This document shows positions 46,591-57,629 of a stretch of DNA of 64,000 bases, one piece after another. Made by a program: the position numbers and the translations under genes. The stretch is from positions 1-64,000 of the forward strand of contig NZ_KB902624.1 of the NCBI RefSeq assembly GCF_000379605.1, read 5' to 3'. Positions within the stretch are counted from its first letter, which is position 1; each line of letters opens with the position of its first letter. Source of the DNA: Rhizobium giardinii bv. giardinii H152 (GTDB lineage Bacteria; Pseudomonadota; Alphaproteobacteria; Rhizobiales; Rhizobiaceae). The notes under the pieces are model-generated. The model did not search any database. It was not told the DNA's origin and worked only from the letters and a program-made list of their open reading frames with translations.

Positions 46591-47573
46591 CTAAAGAACG
46601 CCACCTGAGATCATGAGTCGCCAAGCGATGCGGGCAAACGTATTCGCCAGAGCGACCGCGACCAGTTTGGGCGGTTTGCGTTCCAGCATTGCTGCGAGCC
46701 AGGGGGAAGGCTTCGTTCGACCTTTTCTAACGTGTCTCAGCCGTGCTGTCGCGCCGACAATGAGCGTTGATCGGATCGCCGGATCGCCCGCCTTGGTGAT
46801 GCCACCCAGTCTCATCCGGCCGCCAGTTGAATGATCCTTGGGCGTCAGGCCTAGCCAGGCTGCAAAGTGACGTGCGGATGCAAAGTTTTCCGCCGGTGGT
46901 GCCTTGATGCTCAACATTGTCGAACCGATGGGCCCGACGCCTGGGATGGTCGCGATGCGTCTGCTGATTTCGTCGTTCGGTGCCATTTCATAAGCTTGGC
47001 CTCAACTTCTTCAAGCCTCGCTTCGACTGCCTGATATTCCTTGCTCTTTCGCCAGTTGCGGAAGTGAATCGTCCTCTAAAACTTGCTTGATCAAAGCCGC
47101 AACGTTTTGACGACCGGGCGGGCCAATGATGCCGAATTCAGCGGCATAACTCCGGTCGGCATTTGAGAGCTGAGACTTCACGCCGACAGTCTTTCGCGCA
47201 CGCTCATCAACATGCAGGCAGCCTGTTGGTCGCGCGATTTTATCGGGACAAAGCGCATGGAAGGTCTGCTAACTGCTTCACATCGAGCCTCGGCATCCGC
47301 GGCATCGTTCTTTCCGCGTTTTACGTAAGGCTTGACGTATTGCGGTGGGATAAGTCGAACATCGTGGCCGAATGAACCAAGAAGACGTCCCCAATGGTGC
47401 GAACTGCCGCAGGCTTCAATTGCGACTAACGTCGGTGGCAGGTTTTCGAAGAACTTTATCATTTCTCGACGCCGCAGCTGGCGGCGTATGACGGTCTCCT
47501 CCCCTTTATCGACACCGTGCAACTGGAAGACGTTCTTGGATGTGTCCATTCCAATCCGTAGTACGGGCTTCAT
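46591..47573 (-). pseudogene. Degraded IS110-family transposase
   Basis: The N-terminal DEDD RuvC-like part is intact from ATG 47573 (MKPVLRIGMDTSKNVFQLHG; VAIEACGSSHHWGRLL; KRGKNDAADAEARCEA), and the C-terminal transposase_20 part is intact from about 46986 (IATIPGVGPIGSTMLS; HFAAWLGLTPKDHSTGGRMR; ITKAGDPAIRSTLI). Between them the sequence shifts frame near 47185 (stop TGA at 47178), again near 47030 and near 46980. With three frameshifts the element cannot transpose by itself. It marks an old insertion between the SRAP remnant and the following importer. Confidence 0.88.
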
Positions 47574-47885
47574 GGCATGCGCTCCTCTCGCTCTTAGTTT
47601 CATGGCCAACATGCCATGGATCGATCTCAGAGCCGTCCACACCAACACATAGGGGGCACCTCTTCAGGCTGCCCTAAAACATGGCAGGTATTCAGAATAT
47701 TGGCATGCTGATGGGTCAAGGTTTTCGCGCCTATCGTGGGGGCCAATCCTCTGCGAAACACACAGATCAACACCACTAACGCAAGCCAGATTTTTCGCGT
47801 GCCCGTTTCGAATTGGAAAATTCTGCCTGTCTCCGAATTTTGATCTAATAGTACATAGATATTATAGACAACTTTGGAGGCAGGT
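47574..47885. other. Intergenic region upstream of the first right-hand importer
   Basis: The left part (to about 47700) probably belongs to the non-coding end of the IS110-type element. The right end holds a good promoter (47840-47868) for the next gene. No coding sequence is recognised. Confidence 0.45.
47840..47868 (+). promoter_or_regulatory. Promoter of the first right-hand importer operon
   Basis: TTGATC (47840-47845), a 17-base spacer and TATAGA (47863-47868) form a good sigma-70 promoter. Transcription would start near 47875, giving a very short leader that begins almost at the ribosome site GGAGG (47876-47880), five bases before ATG 47886. Confidence 0.65.
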
Positions 47886-48890
47886 ATGAACAATAAATTT
47901 CTTGGCGGCCTGAACCGCCGCAATCTCTTGAAGCTGACGGCTGCGGCTGGCGCTGTCGCCGGCGCGGGGCTTCTGGCGAGCCATCCTGCCTTTGCCGAGG
48001 AGGCGCTCTCGCTCAAGGGCAAGCGCATCGGTATCAGCACCGCCGGCACCGACCATTTCTTCGACCTGCAGGCTTACAACGCCCAGATCGAGGAGGTGAA
48101 GCGCCTCGGCGGTGAGCCGATCGCCGTCGATGCCGGTCGCAACGACGGCAAGCTCGTTTCGCAGCTTCAGACGCTGATTGCCCAGAAGCCGGATGCGATC
48201 GTTCAACTGCTCGGCACCGTCAGCGTCATTGATCCCTGGCTGAAGAAGGCCCGCGATGCCGGTATTCCGGTGCTGACCATCGATGTCGGCACGACCAACT
48301 CGATCAACAATTCCACCTCCGACAACTGGGCGATCGGCAAGGACCTCGCGCTGCAGCTCGTCTCGGATATCGGCGGCGAAGGCAATATCGTCGTGTTCAA
48401 CGGCTTCTACGGCGTCACCCCCTGCGCCATCCGTTACGACCAGCTGGTCAACGTCATCAAGTATTTCCCGAAGGTGCAGATCGTCCAGCCGGAGCTGCGC
48501 GACGTTATCCCGAACACGGTACAGGCCGCCTTCACGCAGATCACGGCGATCCTCAACAAGTATCCGGAAAAGGGTTCCATCAAGGCGATCTGGTCGGCCT
48601 GGGATATTCCGCAGCTCGGCGCCACCCAGGCGCTGACCGCAGCCGGACGCACCGAGATCAAGACCTACGGTGTCGATGGCAGCCCGGAAGTCCTGCAGCT
48701 CATCGCCGACCCGAACTCGCCTGCCGCCGCCGATGTTGCCCAGCAGCCGGCCGAACTTGGCCGCACCGCGATCCGCAATGTTGCCAAGCTCCTCGCCGGC
48801 GGCGCTCTGCCGCGCGAAACCTATGTGCCGGCGCTGCTCGCCAACAAGGAAAATGTTGGCGAAATCTCAAGGAAGCTAGGCATCGGCTGA
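47886..48890 (+). CDS. Ribose-type ABC importer binding protein, Tat-like signal
   Basis: This 334-residue solute-binding protein of the sugar-binding periplasmic family has an N-terminus with a twin-arginine-like signal (LNRRNLLKLTAAAGAVAGAG) and cleavage near AFAEE. Mature sequence: KGKRIGISTAGTDHFFDLQA, then the ligand region TIDVGTTNSINNSTSDNWAI. GGAGG at 47876-47880 fixes ATG 47886. It is the first gene of a five-gene operon (binding protein, ATPase, two permeases, SfnB-like flavoenzyme). A hairpin follows the stop. The cargo is unknown; the flavoenzyme suggests a sulfur-containing, sugar-like compound, as inference. Confidence 0.88.
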   Translation: MNNKFLGGLNRRNLLKLTAAAGAVAGAGLLASHPAFAEEALSLKGKRIGISTAGTDHFFDLQAYNAQIEEVKRLGGEPIAVDAGRNDGKLVSQLQTLIAQKPDAIVQLLGTVSVIDPWLKKARDAGIPVLTIDVGTTNSINNSTSDNWAIGKDLALQLVSDIGGEGNIVVFNGFYGVTPCAIRYDQLVNVIKYFPKVQIVQPELRDVIPNTVQAAFTQITAILNKYPEKGSIKAIWSAWDIPQLGATQALTAAGRTEIKTYGVDGSPEVLQLIADPNSPAAADVAQQPAELGRTAIRNVAKLLAGGALPRETYVPALLANKENVGEISRKLGIG

Positions 48891-48909
48891 TCAGCCCCGA
48901 TGGTCACGT

Positions 48910-48933
48910 CGCGGCCGAAAGGCCGCGGTTTTC
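48910..48933 (+). terminator. Intercistronic hairpin after the binding-protein gene
   Basis: A 7-bp GC stem with GAAA tetraloop (arms 48910-48916 and 48921-48927) followed by a T-rich run to 48933. It resembles a weak intrinsic terminator and would reduce expression of the ATPase and permeases relative to the binding protein. Confidence 0.75.
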
Positions 48934-48964
48934 TTGTCATGTCGACGCAAGGGGATAGATCGCG

Positions 48965-50495
<1,531 letters not shown>

Positions 50496-50506
<11 letters not shown>

Positions 50507-51545
50507 CGCTGCCTATCTTTCCCCGTCGCTCCCCGCCTCCATCGGCAACGAAGCAGACGCAACGCCCGCGCCCAGAGGAGCGCTCGGCCGCAGACTCGCA
50601 GTCCTTGCCTTGAGGCAGGGTTCGCTGGCCGTCTTCATCGGCGTGCTCGTCTATTTCTCTATCGCCGCGCCATTTTTCCTCTCTGTCGACAATATCGGCA
50701 ATGTGCTCGGGCAGTCCGCCATTGCCGGCGTTCTGGCGATCGGGCTGACGGTGGTGATCATCGCCGGCGGCTCGAATGTGGTGACCGGCGGCATCGACCT
50801 GTCGCTCGCCTCCAATATGGGGCTCAGCGCCGCCGTCTATGCCTCGCTGGTGCAGGCTGGGCAGGGGGATGCGGTTGCGATCATTTGTGCGCTCGGCACC
50901 GGGCTTCTGATCGGCGCGGTCAATGCCGCGGCAATCACGCTTGCCGGCATCGTGCCGCTGCTGGCGACGCTCGCCGTCATGAACGTGGTGGCCGGGCTGG
51001 AACTGGTGCTGACGCTGAACACCGTCATTCCTGCTTCGACCGAATTCCTCGCCACAGTGTCGGCAACCGGCCCGTTCGGCATTCCGGTGCTTGCCTACCT
51101 GCTGCTCGGCTTCACCGCTCTTGTCGCGGCGGTCGTGCAATATACGCCGCTTGGCCTGCGCCTCTATGCCGTCGGCGAGTTTCCGGAGGCGGCCCGCGCC
51201 GCGGGGTTGCGCGTCAAGCTTTTCATTTCCGGCGCGTTCCTGGCAAGCGGCCTTTGCGGCGGTCTCGCCGGCATCCTTTCGGTCTCGTATCTGAGCGGCA
51301 GCACGACCGGAGCGGGCGACATGCTCCTGCCGGTGGTGGTGACCGCGCTGCTGGGCACCGTGTTTTCCCGCCGTCTGGTACCGACCATCGGCGGAACGCT
51401 GCTGGCCACGCTGTTCGTCTCCTTTCTCATCAACGGATTCCAGCTTCTCAATATCTCGAGCACACTGGTCAGCGGCGTTCAGGGTCTGCTGATCCTGCTG
51501 GTCGTGTCGGCTACCACACTTCTGCAACGCAAGGGCAACCAGTGA
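50496..51545 (+). CDS. Ribose-type ABC importer permease 1
   Basis: This 349-residue permease of the RbsC family has about nine membrane helices after a 40-residue cytoplasmic start. The conserved segment IIAGGSNVVTGGIDLSLASN replaces the more usual TGGIDLSVG motif with extra residues. The ATPase-contact loop is near EFPEAARAAGLRVKLF. The ATG overlaps the ATPase gene by 11 bases and the stop overlaps permease 2 by one base. Confidence 0.88.
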
Positions 51546-52537
51546 TGGCCCAATCTTCCTTCAAGGCGCCTTCGTTCACCGTGTCTGTCCGCGGCCTTGC
51601 GCGCTATGCTCTGGTAGCGGTGTTCGTGGTCGTCTTCGCGATCTTCTCCGCTATCGCGCCAGCATTTCTGAGCGGCGCCAATCTTCTGAGCGTGCTCGTC
51701 AACAATTTCGCCCTGCTCGCCATCGTCGCGATTGCCATGACCTTTGCGGTCGCGGCCGGGGGGATCGATCTTTCCGTTGGCACGGCCATCGACTTCGCCA
51801 GCTTCGCTTTCGTGTCGCTGGTTCTGGCCGGCCAGCCGATCCCGCTTGCGATCCTCGGCGGTCTCGTCGGTGCCAGCCTGGTCGGCCTGTTCAACGCCAT
51901 CCTGATTTCCGGCGTCGGCATCTCGCCCTTCCTCGCGACGCTCGGCACGCTCTTCGTCGGCCGCAGCGCCCAGCAGCTGCTCACAAATGGCGGCAACCCC
52001 GTCTATCTGCCGCCATCCAGCGTGCCGGAGGCATTCCGCTTCCTCGGCCACGGCGGCATCGCCGGCATCCCGGTTCCGTTTGTCGTTGCCTTCGGAGTGA
52101 TTGCCGGCGCCTATCTCATCCTGTCGCACACCCGCTTCGGCCGGGTGGTGCTGGCAACGGGCATTCAGGCGAGCGTCGTGCGCTATTCCGGCATCGCTTT
52201 GTCGCGCTACACCGCAGCGACCTATGTGCTCGTATCCGCGATCGCGGCTGTCGCAGGTTTGATCGTCACATCGACGGTGACCGTCTATATCCCGTCTTCC
52301 GGCAACGCCTTCCTGCTCAATGCGATCGGCGCTACCTTCATCGGCACGACGCTTGATCCCCACGGCCGTCCGAATATTCCCGGCACGGTGCTTGGAGTCC
52401 TGCTTCTCAGCATCGTCGCCAACGGGCTGCTGCTCTCTGGGCTCAATTTCTACTGGCAGCAGGTCGCCACGGGTCTCCTGATCTTCTCCGTCCTTGCCAT
52501 CGGTTTCGCCAATCGCAAGGCCGCGTCGCGGGCCTGA
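51545..52537 (+). CDS. Ribose-type ABC importer permease 2
   Basis: This second permease (330 residues, about nine helices) carries the classic motif VAAGGIDLSVGTAIDFASFA. ATG 51545 overlaps the preceding stop (TGATG). Two distinct permeases make a heterodimer, unlike the homodimer of simple ribose systems and unlike the apiose importer in this window. It is followed after 31 bases by the SfnB-like gene. Confidence 0.88.
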   Translation: MAQSSFKAPSFTVSVRGLARYALVAVFVVVFAIFSAIAPAFLSGANLLSVLVNNFALLAIVAIAMTFAVAAGGIDLSVGTAIDFASFAFVSLVLAGQPIPLAILGGLVGASLVGLFNAILISGVGISPFLATLGTLFVGRSAQQLLTNGGNPVYLPPSSVPEAFRFLGHGGIAGIPVPFVVAFGVIAGAYLILSHTRFGRVVLATGIQASVVRYSGIALSRYTAATYVLVSAIAAVAGLIVTSTVTVYIPSSGNAFLLNAIGATFIGTTLDPHGRPNIPGTVLGVLLLSIVANGLLLSGLNFYWQQVATGLLIFSVLAIGFANRKAASRA

Positions 52538-52568
52538 GCCTGCGTCTTCCCCATAGAAAGGACTTCTC

Positions 52569-53783
52569 ATGAGCAGTGTCACCAAAATTTCGGAACACCG
52601 CCTCTCCGCCCATCGTATCGCCAGTGAGGAAGAAGCGCTGGCGATCGCAAGGGACTTGGCCGACGAATACTCAAGTGGAGCCAGCCGCCGTGACCTTGAG
52701 CGGGCGCTACCGTACGAGGAACTGGAGAAACTCTCCGCCTCCGGCCTGCTCGGGATCACCGTTCCGGCCGAATATGGCGGCATTGATGTATCGAATGCCG
52801 CTCTTGCCGAGGTCACGGCAATTCTCTCGGAAGCGGATAGCTCAATCGGGCAGATCCCCCAGAACCATTTCTATATCCTCGAGGCGCTACGATATGATGG
52901 CAGCGAGGATCAGAAGCGGTTCTATTTCGGCCGGGCGCTGGCCGGTGACCAGTTCGGCAATGCCCTGTCGGAAGTCGGCACGAAAACCGTCGGCCACTTC
53001 AACACCCGCATCGTCACGGATGGCGCCGGCTATCGCATCAATGGCCGCAAGTTCTATTCGACCGGGGTGCTTTTCGCCCATTGGGTTGTCGTCTTTGCGC
53101 TCGATGAGGACGACCTCCTTACCATGTCATTCGTTCCCAAGGGGACCGAGGGAATCGAGATCGTGGACGATTGGGATGGTTTTGGCCAGCGCACCACTGG
53201 CAGCGGCACAACGATCCTTACCGATGTCTATGTCACCCAGGATGCCGTCGTGCGCCATCACAAGGGTTTCGAGCGGCCAACGACAATCGGTTCGGTCGGC
53301 CAGATCATCCACGCCGGTGTCGATCTCGGTATCGCGCGAGCGGCGCTGAAGGAAGCCATCGGCTTCGTTCGGGATCGCGCGCGCCCCTGGACCGACAGCG
53401 GCGTAGAGCGCGCCGCCGACGATCCGCTCACCATTTCCCGCATCGGCGACCTGGCGATCCGCATCGAGGCTGCGGAAGCGACGCTGGAGCGCGCCGGGCG
53501 CAAGGTCGATCAGGCACAGATCACGCTCAGCGAGGAAAACGCTGTCGCGGCAACGCTTTCGGTCGCTGCCGCAAAGGTGCTGACCACGGAAGTCGCCATC
53601 GACGCGACCAATATCCTCTTCGAACTGGCCGGCACCGCCTCCACCAAGCGCAGCTTCAACCTGGAGCGCCACTGGCGCAACGCCCGCACCCACACGCTGC
53701 ACGATCCCGTGCGCTGGAAATACCACGTGGTCGGCAATTACCACCTGAACGGCATCAAGCCGCCGAAGAGCGGCGCCCTCTGA
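52569..53783 (+). CDS. SfnB-like flavin-dependent monooxygenase (acyl-CoA dehydrogenase fold)
   Basis: This 404-residue flavoprotein has the acyl-CoA dehydrogenase fold and resembles SfnB, a sulfur-acquisition oxidoreductase used under sulfate limitation. Visible features: LGITVPAEYGGIDVSNAALA (N-terminal helices), YRINGRKFYSTGVLFAHWVV (flavin-binding beta domain), RHWRNARTHTLHDPVRWKYH (C-terminal block shared with DszC-like enzymes). The acyl-CoA catalytic glutamate is not expected in this subgroup. Being last in a sugar-type importer operon, it probably oxidises the imported compound with a reduced flavin from a partner reductase; no reductase gene is in the window. Substrate unknown. Confidence 0.82.
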   Translation: MSSVTKISEHRLSAHRIASEEEALAIARDLADEYSSGASRRDLERALPYEELEKLSASGLLGITVPAEYGGIDVSNAALAEVTAILSEADSSIGQIPQNHFYILEALRYDGSEDQKRFYFGRALAGDQFGNALSEVGTKTVGHFNTRIVTDGAGYRINGRKFYSTGVLFAHWVVVFALDEDDLLTMSFVPKGTEGIEIVDDWDGFGQRTTGSGTTILTDVYVTQDAVVRHHKGFERPTTIGSVGQIIHAGVDLGIARAALKEAIGFVRDRARPWTDSGVERAADDPLTISRIGDLAIRIEAAEATLERAGRKVDQAQITLSEENAVAATLSVAAAKVLTTEVAIDATNILFELAGTASTKRSFNLERHWRNARTHTLHDPVRWKYHVVGNYHLNGIKPPKSGAL

Positions 53784-53806
53784 TTTCTCGTCCGAATGGT
53801 GCAACT

Positions 53807-53837
53807 GGCCGCAATCTCCCGGGAGCGGCCCTTTTTT
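53807..53837 (+). terminator. Intrinsic terminator of the first importer operon
   Basis: Arms GGCCGC (53807-53812) and GCGGCC (53825-53830), with an inner CTCCCGGGAG palindrome, followed by a run of six T (53832-53837). Lies 24 bases after the SfnB-like stop. Confidence 0.85.
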
Positions 53838-53839
53838 AT

Positions 53840-53874
53840 GGGCAAAGAAAATCCGCGGTGTTGGGCCGCGGATT
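53840..53874 (-). terminator. Minus-strand terminator facing the previous one
   Basis: Arms AATCCGCGG (53850-53858) and CCGCGGATT (53866-53874), 9-bp stem with 7-base loop. On the minus strand it is followed by a T-rich run (TTTTCTTT). It likely ends transcription of the minus-strand DszC-like gene after the repeat. Confidence 0.7.
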
Positions 53875-53937
53875 GTTGGTTTCGAGAGTTCCTTTCTCTC
53901 GATCGGAACCGGAGAAGAGGTGGAGGCCCGGTGCTCC

Positions 53938-54066
53938 AGCGTCCCCTCTCCGCGTGAGCGGGGAGAGGGTTAAGGTGAGGGGCAAGACTCGTCCCCCAGA
54001 ATGCCGGGACGCATGACCCTCATCCGGCCTGTCGGCCACCTTCTCCCCGCGGCGGGGAGAAGCCCC
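53938..54066. repeat. RIME-like intergenic palindromic repeat, copy 1
   Basis: Two inverted elements typical of rhizobial intergenic mosaic repeats: CCTCTCC…GGGGAGAGG around 53943-53970 and a perfect CTTCTCCCCGCGGCGGGGAGAAG-type palindrome at 54041-54063. The middle has the CTCATCCGGCC segment also found in copy 2 (59055-59179). It fills the space between convergent genes. Confidence 0.8.
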
Positions 54067-54068
54067 CC

Positions 54069-55295
54069 TCAGCTATAAAGGCTCGGCTCCGGAACCCGTC
54101 CATTCAGCTCGAAGTCCCCGACTTCGCGGGCCTTGTAGAAAACCGGGTCATGCAATGTATGGGTCCGCACATTTCTCCAATAGCGATCGAACCGGTAGTG
54201 GGACGCGGTAGCGCGGGCTCCCATCAGCTCGAACACGCGCGAGGTGATGTCGAGCGAGACATGGGTGGCGTTGACCTTGGCGGCATAGGCTTCGATCGCG
54301 GCTTCACCGCGCTCCCGCTCGCTTACATTGCGCCCGCGGGAAAGTGCTGACTGCACTGCTTCGGCGGCAACATCGGCAAGTGCTGCGGAGGCCTTGAGCG
54401 TCGCGTGGAATTCGCCGATGCGCTCGAGAATATACGGGTCTTCGCGAGCAGCCTTGACGCCGGAGGTGAGCCAGGGTCGCGTCGTCGTGCGCACGTAATC
54501 GCTTGCCGCCGCAAGCGCACCTTCCGCCGTGCCGAGATAGAAATTGACGAAAACGAGCTGAATCAGCGGCGTGTTGAAGGTGGCCGGCACGGGGGGTGCC
54601 GCATCCTTGTCCACCAGCGGAAACAGGAAATCGCTCTTGTAGACCTTGTAGTCCTTGAACTCGACGCTGCCGCTGTCGGAAAGCCGCTGGCCGATATTGT
54701 CCCAGTCGTCGCTCGCCACATAGCCGGCGCGATCGGTCGGCAGAACCAGATTGGCGATCTGGTCGCCAAAGGCCGCGTTGGCGTTGATGCGATCGGAAAC
54801 ATGCGCGCCGGTGGAAAAGGTCTTGCGGCCATTGAGCAGGTAGTGATCGCCGCTCTTCGTCAGCGTCAGACCCGGATCGCGCGGGTTAACGGCAGCACCC
54901 CAGTACAGCGATTTCTCCACCGTCTCGGCACCTAGATCATGGGCCTTCTGCGGATCCTGCACGGCCCAGTAGGGATACTGGCTGTTTACATAATGATAGC
55001 CGAGCAACTGCCCGATCGAGCTTTCGCCCCGCGCCAGAATGCGCACGAGCCTGAGCCCGTCCACCCAGTCGAGCCCGCCGCCGCCAATATCCGTGGGGTG
55101 AAGGGCATTCAGCAGCCCTGCCGCTTTGAGAATGGTGATCTCTGCAATCGGCGGCTTACCTTCGCTATCGAGTTCAGCCGCGCGGCGGGCAAGATCGGCG
55201 GAAATCGCCTCGGCCCTGGAAAGCAGCTCCTGTCGCTGATCCCGTTGCCTTTTTCCCTGTTGGGCGGGCTCTTTGAGCAGATGCAGAGCGATCAT
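54069..55295 (-). CDS. DszC-like flavin-dependent monooxygenase (acyl-CoA dehydrogenase fold)
   Basis: This 408-residue flavoprotein is related to the SfnB-like protein at 52569 and to DszC/sulfur-oxidising monooxygenases. Features: LLNALHPTDIGGGGLDWVDG, YLLNGRKTFSTGAHVSDRIN (flavin-binding strand), YWRNVRTHTLHDPVFYKARE (the shared C-terminal block with RNxRTHTLHDP). It is convergent with the SfnB-like gene and downstream of a binding-protein gene on the same strand (215 bases apart). It may oxidise a sulfur or amine centre with FMNH2 or FADH2. Substrate unknown. Confidence 0.82.
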   Translation of the reverse strand: MIALHLLKEPAQQGKRQRDQRQELLSRAEAISADLARRAAELDSEGKPPIAEITILKAAGLLNALHPTDIGGGGLDWVDGLRLVRILARGESSIGQLLGYHYVNSQYPYWAVQDPQKAHDLGAETVEKSLYWGAAVNPRDPGLTLTKSGDHYLLNGRKTFSTGAHVSDRINANAAFGDQIANLVLPTDRAGYVASDDWDNIGQRLSDSGSVEFKDYKVYKSDFLFPLVDKDAAPPVPATFNTPLIQLVFVNFYLGTAEGALAAASDYVRTTTRPWLTSGVKAAREDPYILERIGEFHATLKASAALADVAAEAVQSALSRGRNVSERERGEAAIEAYAAKVNATHVSLDITSRVFELMGARATASHYRFDRYWRNVRTHTLHDPVFYKAREVGDFELNGRVPEPSLYS

Positions 55296-55510
55296 CGAAG
55301 TCTCCTGATGTTAATGCAGAAAAGGAAAGGGGAGTTGCCCCGTGTGGTTGCCGACAAATCCGTCCTCATCCTCCGCGTCACCTCGGCCTTGTGCCGAGGA
55401 TCCATCAGCACGTCACCGATTGATCCGCTAAAAGAGGCTGGGGACAGGCCCGAGCATGACGGAAGGAGTCTTTGCCTTGATCAAAGAGCTGACGGAACAG
55501 GCCCCGGAGA

Positions 55511-56557
55511 TCAGAACAATTTGGCGGGTATCCAGTCGGCACGCACCGCGTCGCTGTCGTTGAAGGCCGGCACCTTCGCCGCCAGTTCCTCGATCGACTT
55601 GACGCCGGCTTCGCGCAGCGCCGTCTGGGTGAGAAGCGAAGGCTTGACGAGGATCTGCGAAGGCACATCCTGCCCGGCGATCTTCAGCGCCGTTGCACGG
55701 ATCGAAACGGCACCGACGACGGCCGGATTGGTTGCGACAGTCGCCACCCAAGGGCTGCCTTCCTCGGTGATTTCCTGGATGTCGGCGGTGGAAACGTCGG
55801 CCGAATAGATCTTCAGCTTGTCGGAAATGCCGAGATCGGCGGCCGCGAGCTTCACGCCCCGGGCGAATTCGTCATAGGGCGCGAAAACGACTGATATATC
55901 CGGGTTTGCGGTCAGCACCGCCTTGGCCTGATCGGCCGTGCTGGTCGCGGTCGTATCGTTGACGGCGCCAAAACGCGCTTTTTCGACCACGCCCTTGTTC
56001 TCGGCCTTGAACTTTTCCCAGACCTCGTTGCGGCGATCGAGCGGAGCGAAACCGGCGACATAGACATAACCGGCGTTGAATGATGTGCCGCTGTCCTTGA
56101 CCACCTGCTCCAGCGCGAGGCGGGAAAGCTCATGGTCGCTCTGCTCCACCTGCGGAATGGCCGGGTTGTTGAGGTTGACGTCGAAGGCCACGACCTTGAT
56201 GCCGGCGTCCAGCGCCTGCTGGGCGACATCCGTCAGGGACTCCGGCTGGCCGTGATCGATGACGATGCCGTGCACGCCAAGATTGATCGCCTGCTGGATC
56301 TGGTCGCGCTGCTCGGCGGCATGCTGCCGGCCCGGGAAGACGCGCAGGTCGATACCGAGCGCCTTGGCCTGGGCTTCTGCCCCCGCCTGATAGGCCTGGA
56401 AGAAATCGCCCGCCGAAACATAGGAGATCAGCGCCACCTTGACGCCGCCCTTGTCGAACGGGGCAGGAGCCCCGGCAATGCCGTCGGCCTGCGCGACGCC
56501 AAAGAGAGTGAAAGTGGCCGCCGTCGCGGCCATGAATGTCTTGATCGCCTGTCGCAT
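55511..56557 (-). CDS. Ribose-type ABC importer binding protein
   Basis: This 348-residue solute-binding protein has a Sec signal peptide (KTFMAATAATFTLFGVAQAD). Mature segments VKVALISYVSAGDFFQAYQA and AFDVNLNNPAIPQVEQSDHE are ligand-binding regions of the family. Its permease and ATPase are not adjacent but 2.3-5.9 kb upstream on the same strand (59853-62413), separated by a plus-strand flavoenzyme gene, so the operon seems to have been split by rearrangement. The downstream neighbour is the DszC-like gene. Ligand unknown. Confidence 0.87.
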   Translation of the reverse strand: MRQAIKTFMAATAATFTLFGVAQADGIAGAPAPFDKGGVKVALISYVSAGDFFQAYQAGAEAQAKALGIDLRVFPGRQHAAEQRDQIQQAINLGVHGIVIDHGQPESLTDVAQQALDAGIKVVAFDVNLNNPAIPQVEQSDHELSRLALEQVVKDSGTSFNAGYVYVAGFAPLDRRNEVWEKFKAENKGVVEKARFGAVNDTTATSTADQAKAVLTANPDISVVFAPYDEFARGVKLAAADLGISDKLKIYSADVSTADIQEITEEGSPWVATVATNPAVVGAVSIRATALKIAGQDVPSQILVKPSLLTQTALREAGVKSIEELAAKVPAFNDSDAVRADWIPAKLF

Positions 56558-56864
56558 GTGCTATGCTCCCTGAAAAGCCGATCTCTTTTGATCGGTCCGC
56601 GCTCCCGATGATGCGGTCAGAAGAGAGATTAAAATCTATAGATTATATTGATAATTATGGACTTCCAATTTGCGGGGGCGTGGAGAGAATATTTTGCTGC
56701 CGGATCGCGGGATGGCGCGAAAGATGCGTTGTGGAGAGGGATGCGCCCCGCCAGTCGCGTCCTTCTTAAGCCTGTGTGTCCAAGCTTTGAAGCTCGATCA
56801 GCGGTCTTCGCAATGAGTAATTATTGTACATACAAATATTTATTGAGATTTCCCGCCAAGGGCA
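56558..56864. other. AT-rich intergenic stretch
   Basis: About 300 bases upstream of the binding-protein gene. On the minus strand TATAAT (56647-56642) is a good -10 box, with TTGGAA 15 bases further upstream, a short spacing; this is a possible promoter for the binding-protein gene. No gene is recognised. Confidence 0.4.
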
Positions 56865-56992
56865 TTCGGTCGAAGGCAATCGGCCGCCTGGCGGACGGAA
56901 CCATAGTGGTAATTTTCGTGACCCTCGGCACAGAGGCAATTTCCGTTATCTCGATGCGACCGGCGGGCAAAGCTGAAAGGAACCTGATCTGA
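56865..56992 (+). pseudogene. brnT: C-terminal remnant of a BrnT-type toxin
   Basis: The last 40 codons of this frame read GRLADGTIVVIFVTLGTEAI then SMRPAGKAERNLI, the C-terminal half of BrnT ribonuclease toxins (the strand with DGRVIVVVFT and the ending ARRASRRER). The N-terminal half, with the start and catalytic residues, is missing; upstream sequence has no similarity. Its stop overlaps the ATG of the antitoxin remnant (TGATG at 56990-56994), the usual brnT-brnA arrangement. Confidence 0.6.
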
Positions 56993-57300
56993 TGAGTGTT
57001 AAATCCTCTGGGAAGTTTCAGTCCGAGCGGGGCTATACGCAGCAGGATTGGGTATTGTCTCCGGCAATCCTCCGCTGACAAAGGAAGAGATGAAAGGCGG
57101 CGCGTCCTTTCAGGGAGGTGTTCCCCGAGATTGCCGAGAAATGGCGAAGGCTGTTCGTGGCAGGCCGAAGGCTGAGGTAACCAAGACTTCGGTCACCATC
57201 AGGCTCGATCCCGAAGTGGTCGATCAATACAAGGCGACCGGCAAGGGCTGGCAGAGCCGTATCAACGAGGATCTTCATGAAAAGTGTTCATTCATCCGAT
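56992..57300 (+). pseudogene. brnA: Frameshifted BrnA-type antitoxin remnant
   Basis: ATG 56992 begins SVKSSGKFQSERGYTQQDW, as in BrnA proteins, then shifts frame at about 57050 to NPPLTKEEMKGG, then again to PFREVFPEIAEKWRR, then back to RGRPKAEVTKTSVTIRLDPE and VDQYKATGKGWQSRINEDL, the ribbon-helix-helix DNA-binding end. At least three frame changes break it. A product from an ATG at 57048 could still carry the DNA-binding part (up to 165 residues with an unrelated tail), but antitoxin function is unlikely and no intact toxin remains. Confidence 0.7.
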
Positions 57301-57629
57301 GCGGATCGACAGTTTCAGGCGCGCTTGTTGATGAGCCATTGGTGATTGTGCCTGCGGCTTCTCTTTATGAAGCTGCGGTGGATTACTTTGGGAGTGACAT
57401 CAGTTTTGAGGGAGAAATCCATCAGCTTCGCGGGTCAATCGCGCTGGTTAGACCGGGACGTGGAGAAGAAAATGGTTTATCGGAAGTCTTAGGGTTTCAC
57501 TGCGCACGCAAAACCCTTCCTCAATTTACTCTATTAAAAACATAGAATTTCTGTATCTCAATTTTCGACCGGTTATCCTCCATTCCACGCGGCGTTTTCC
57601 ACGCCTCATCAGGAATTCCGGAGAAACCC

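Noticed and set aside
51479..52816. 445-codon minus-strand open frame opposite the permease
   Set aside because: Charged low-complexity sequence (Arg/Asp/Glu/Gly-rich) opposite a clear permease; shadow frame.
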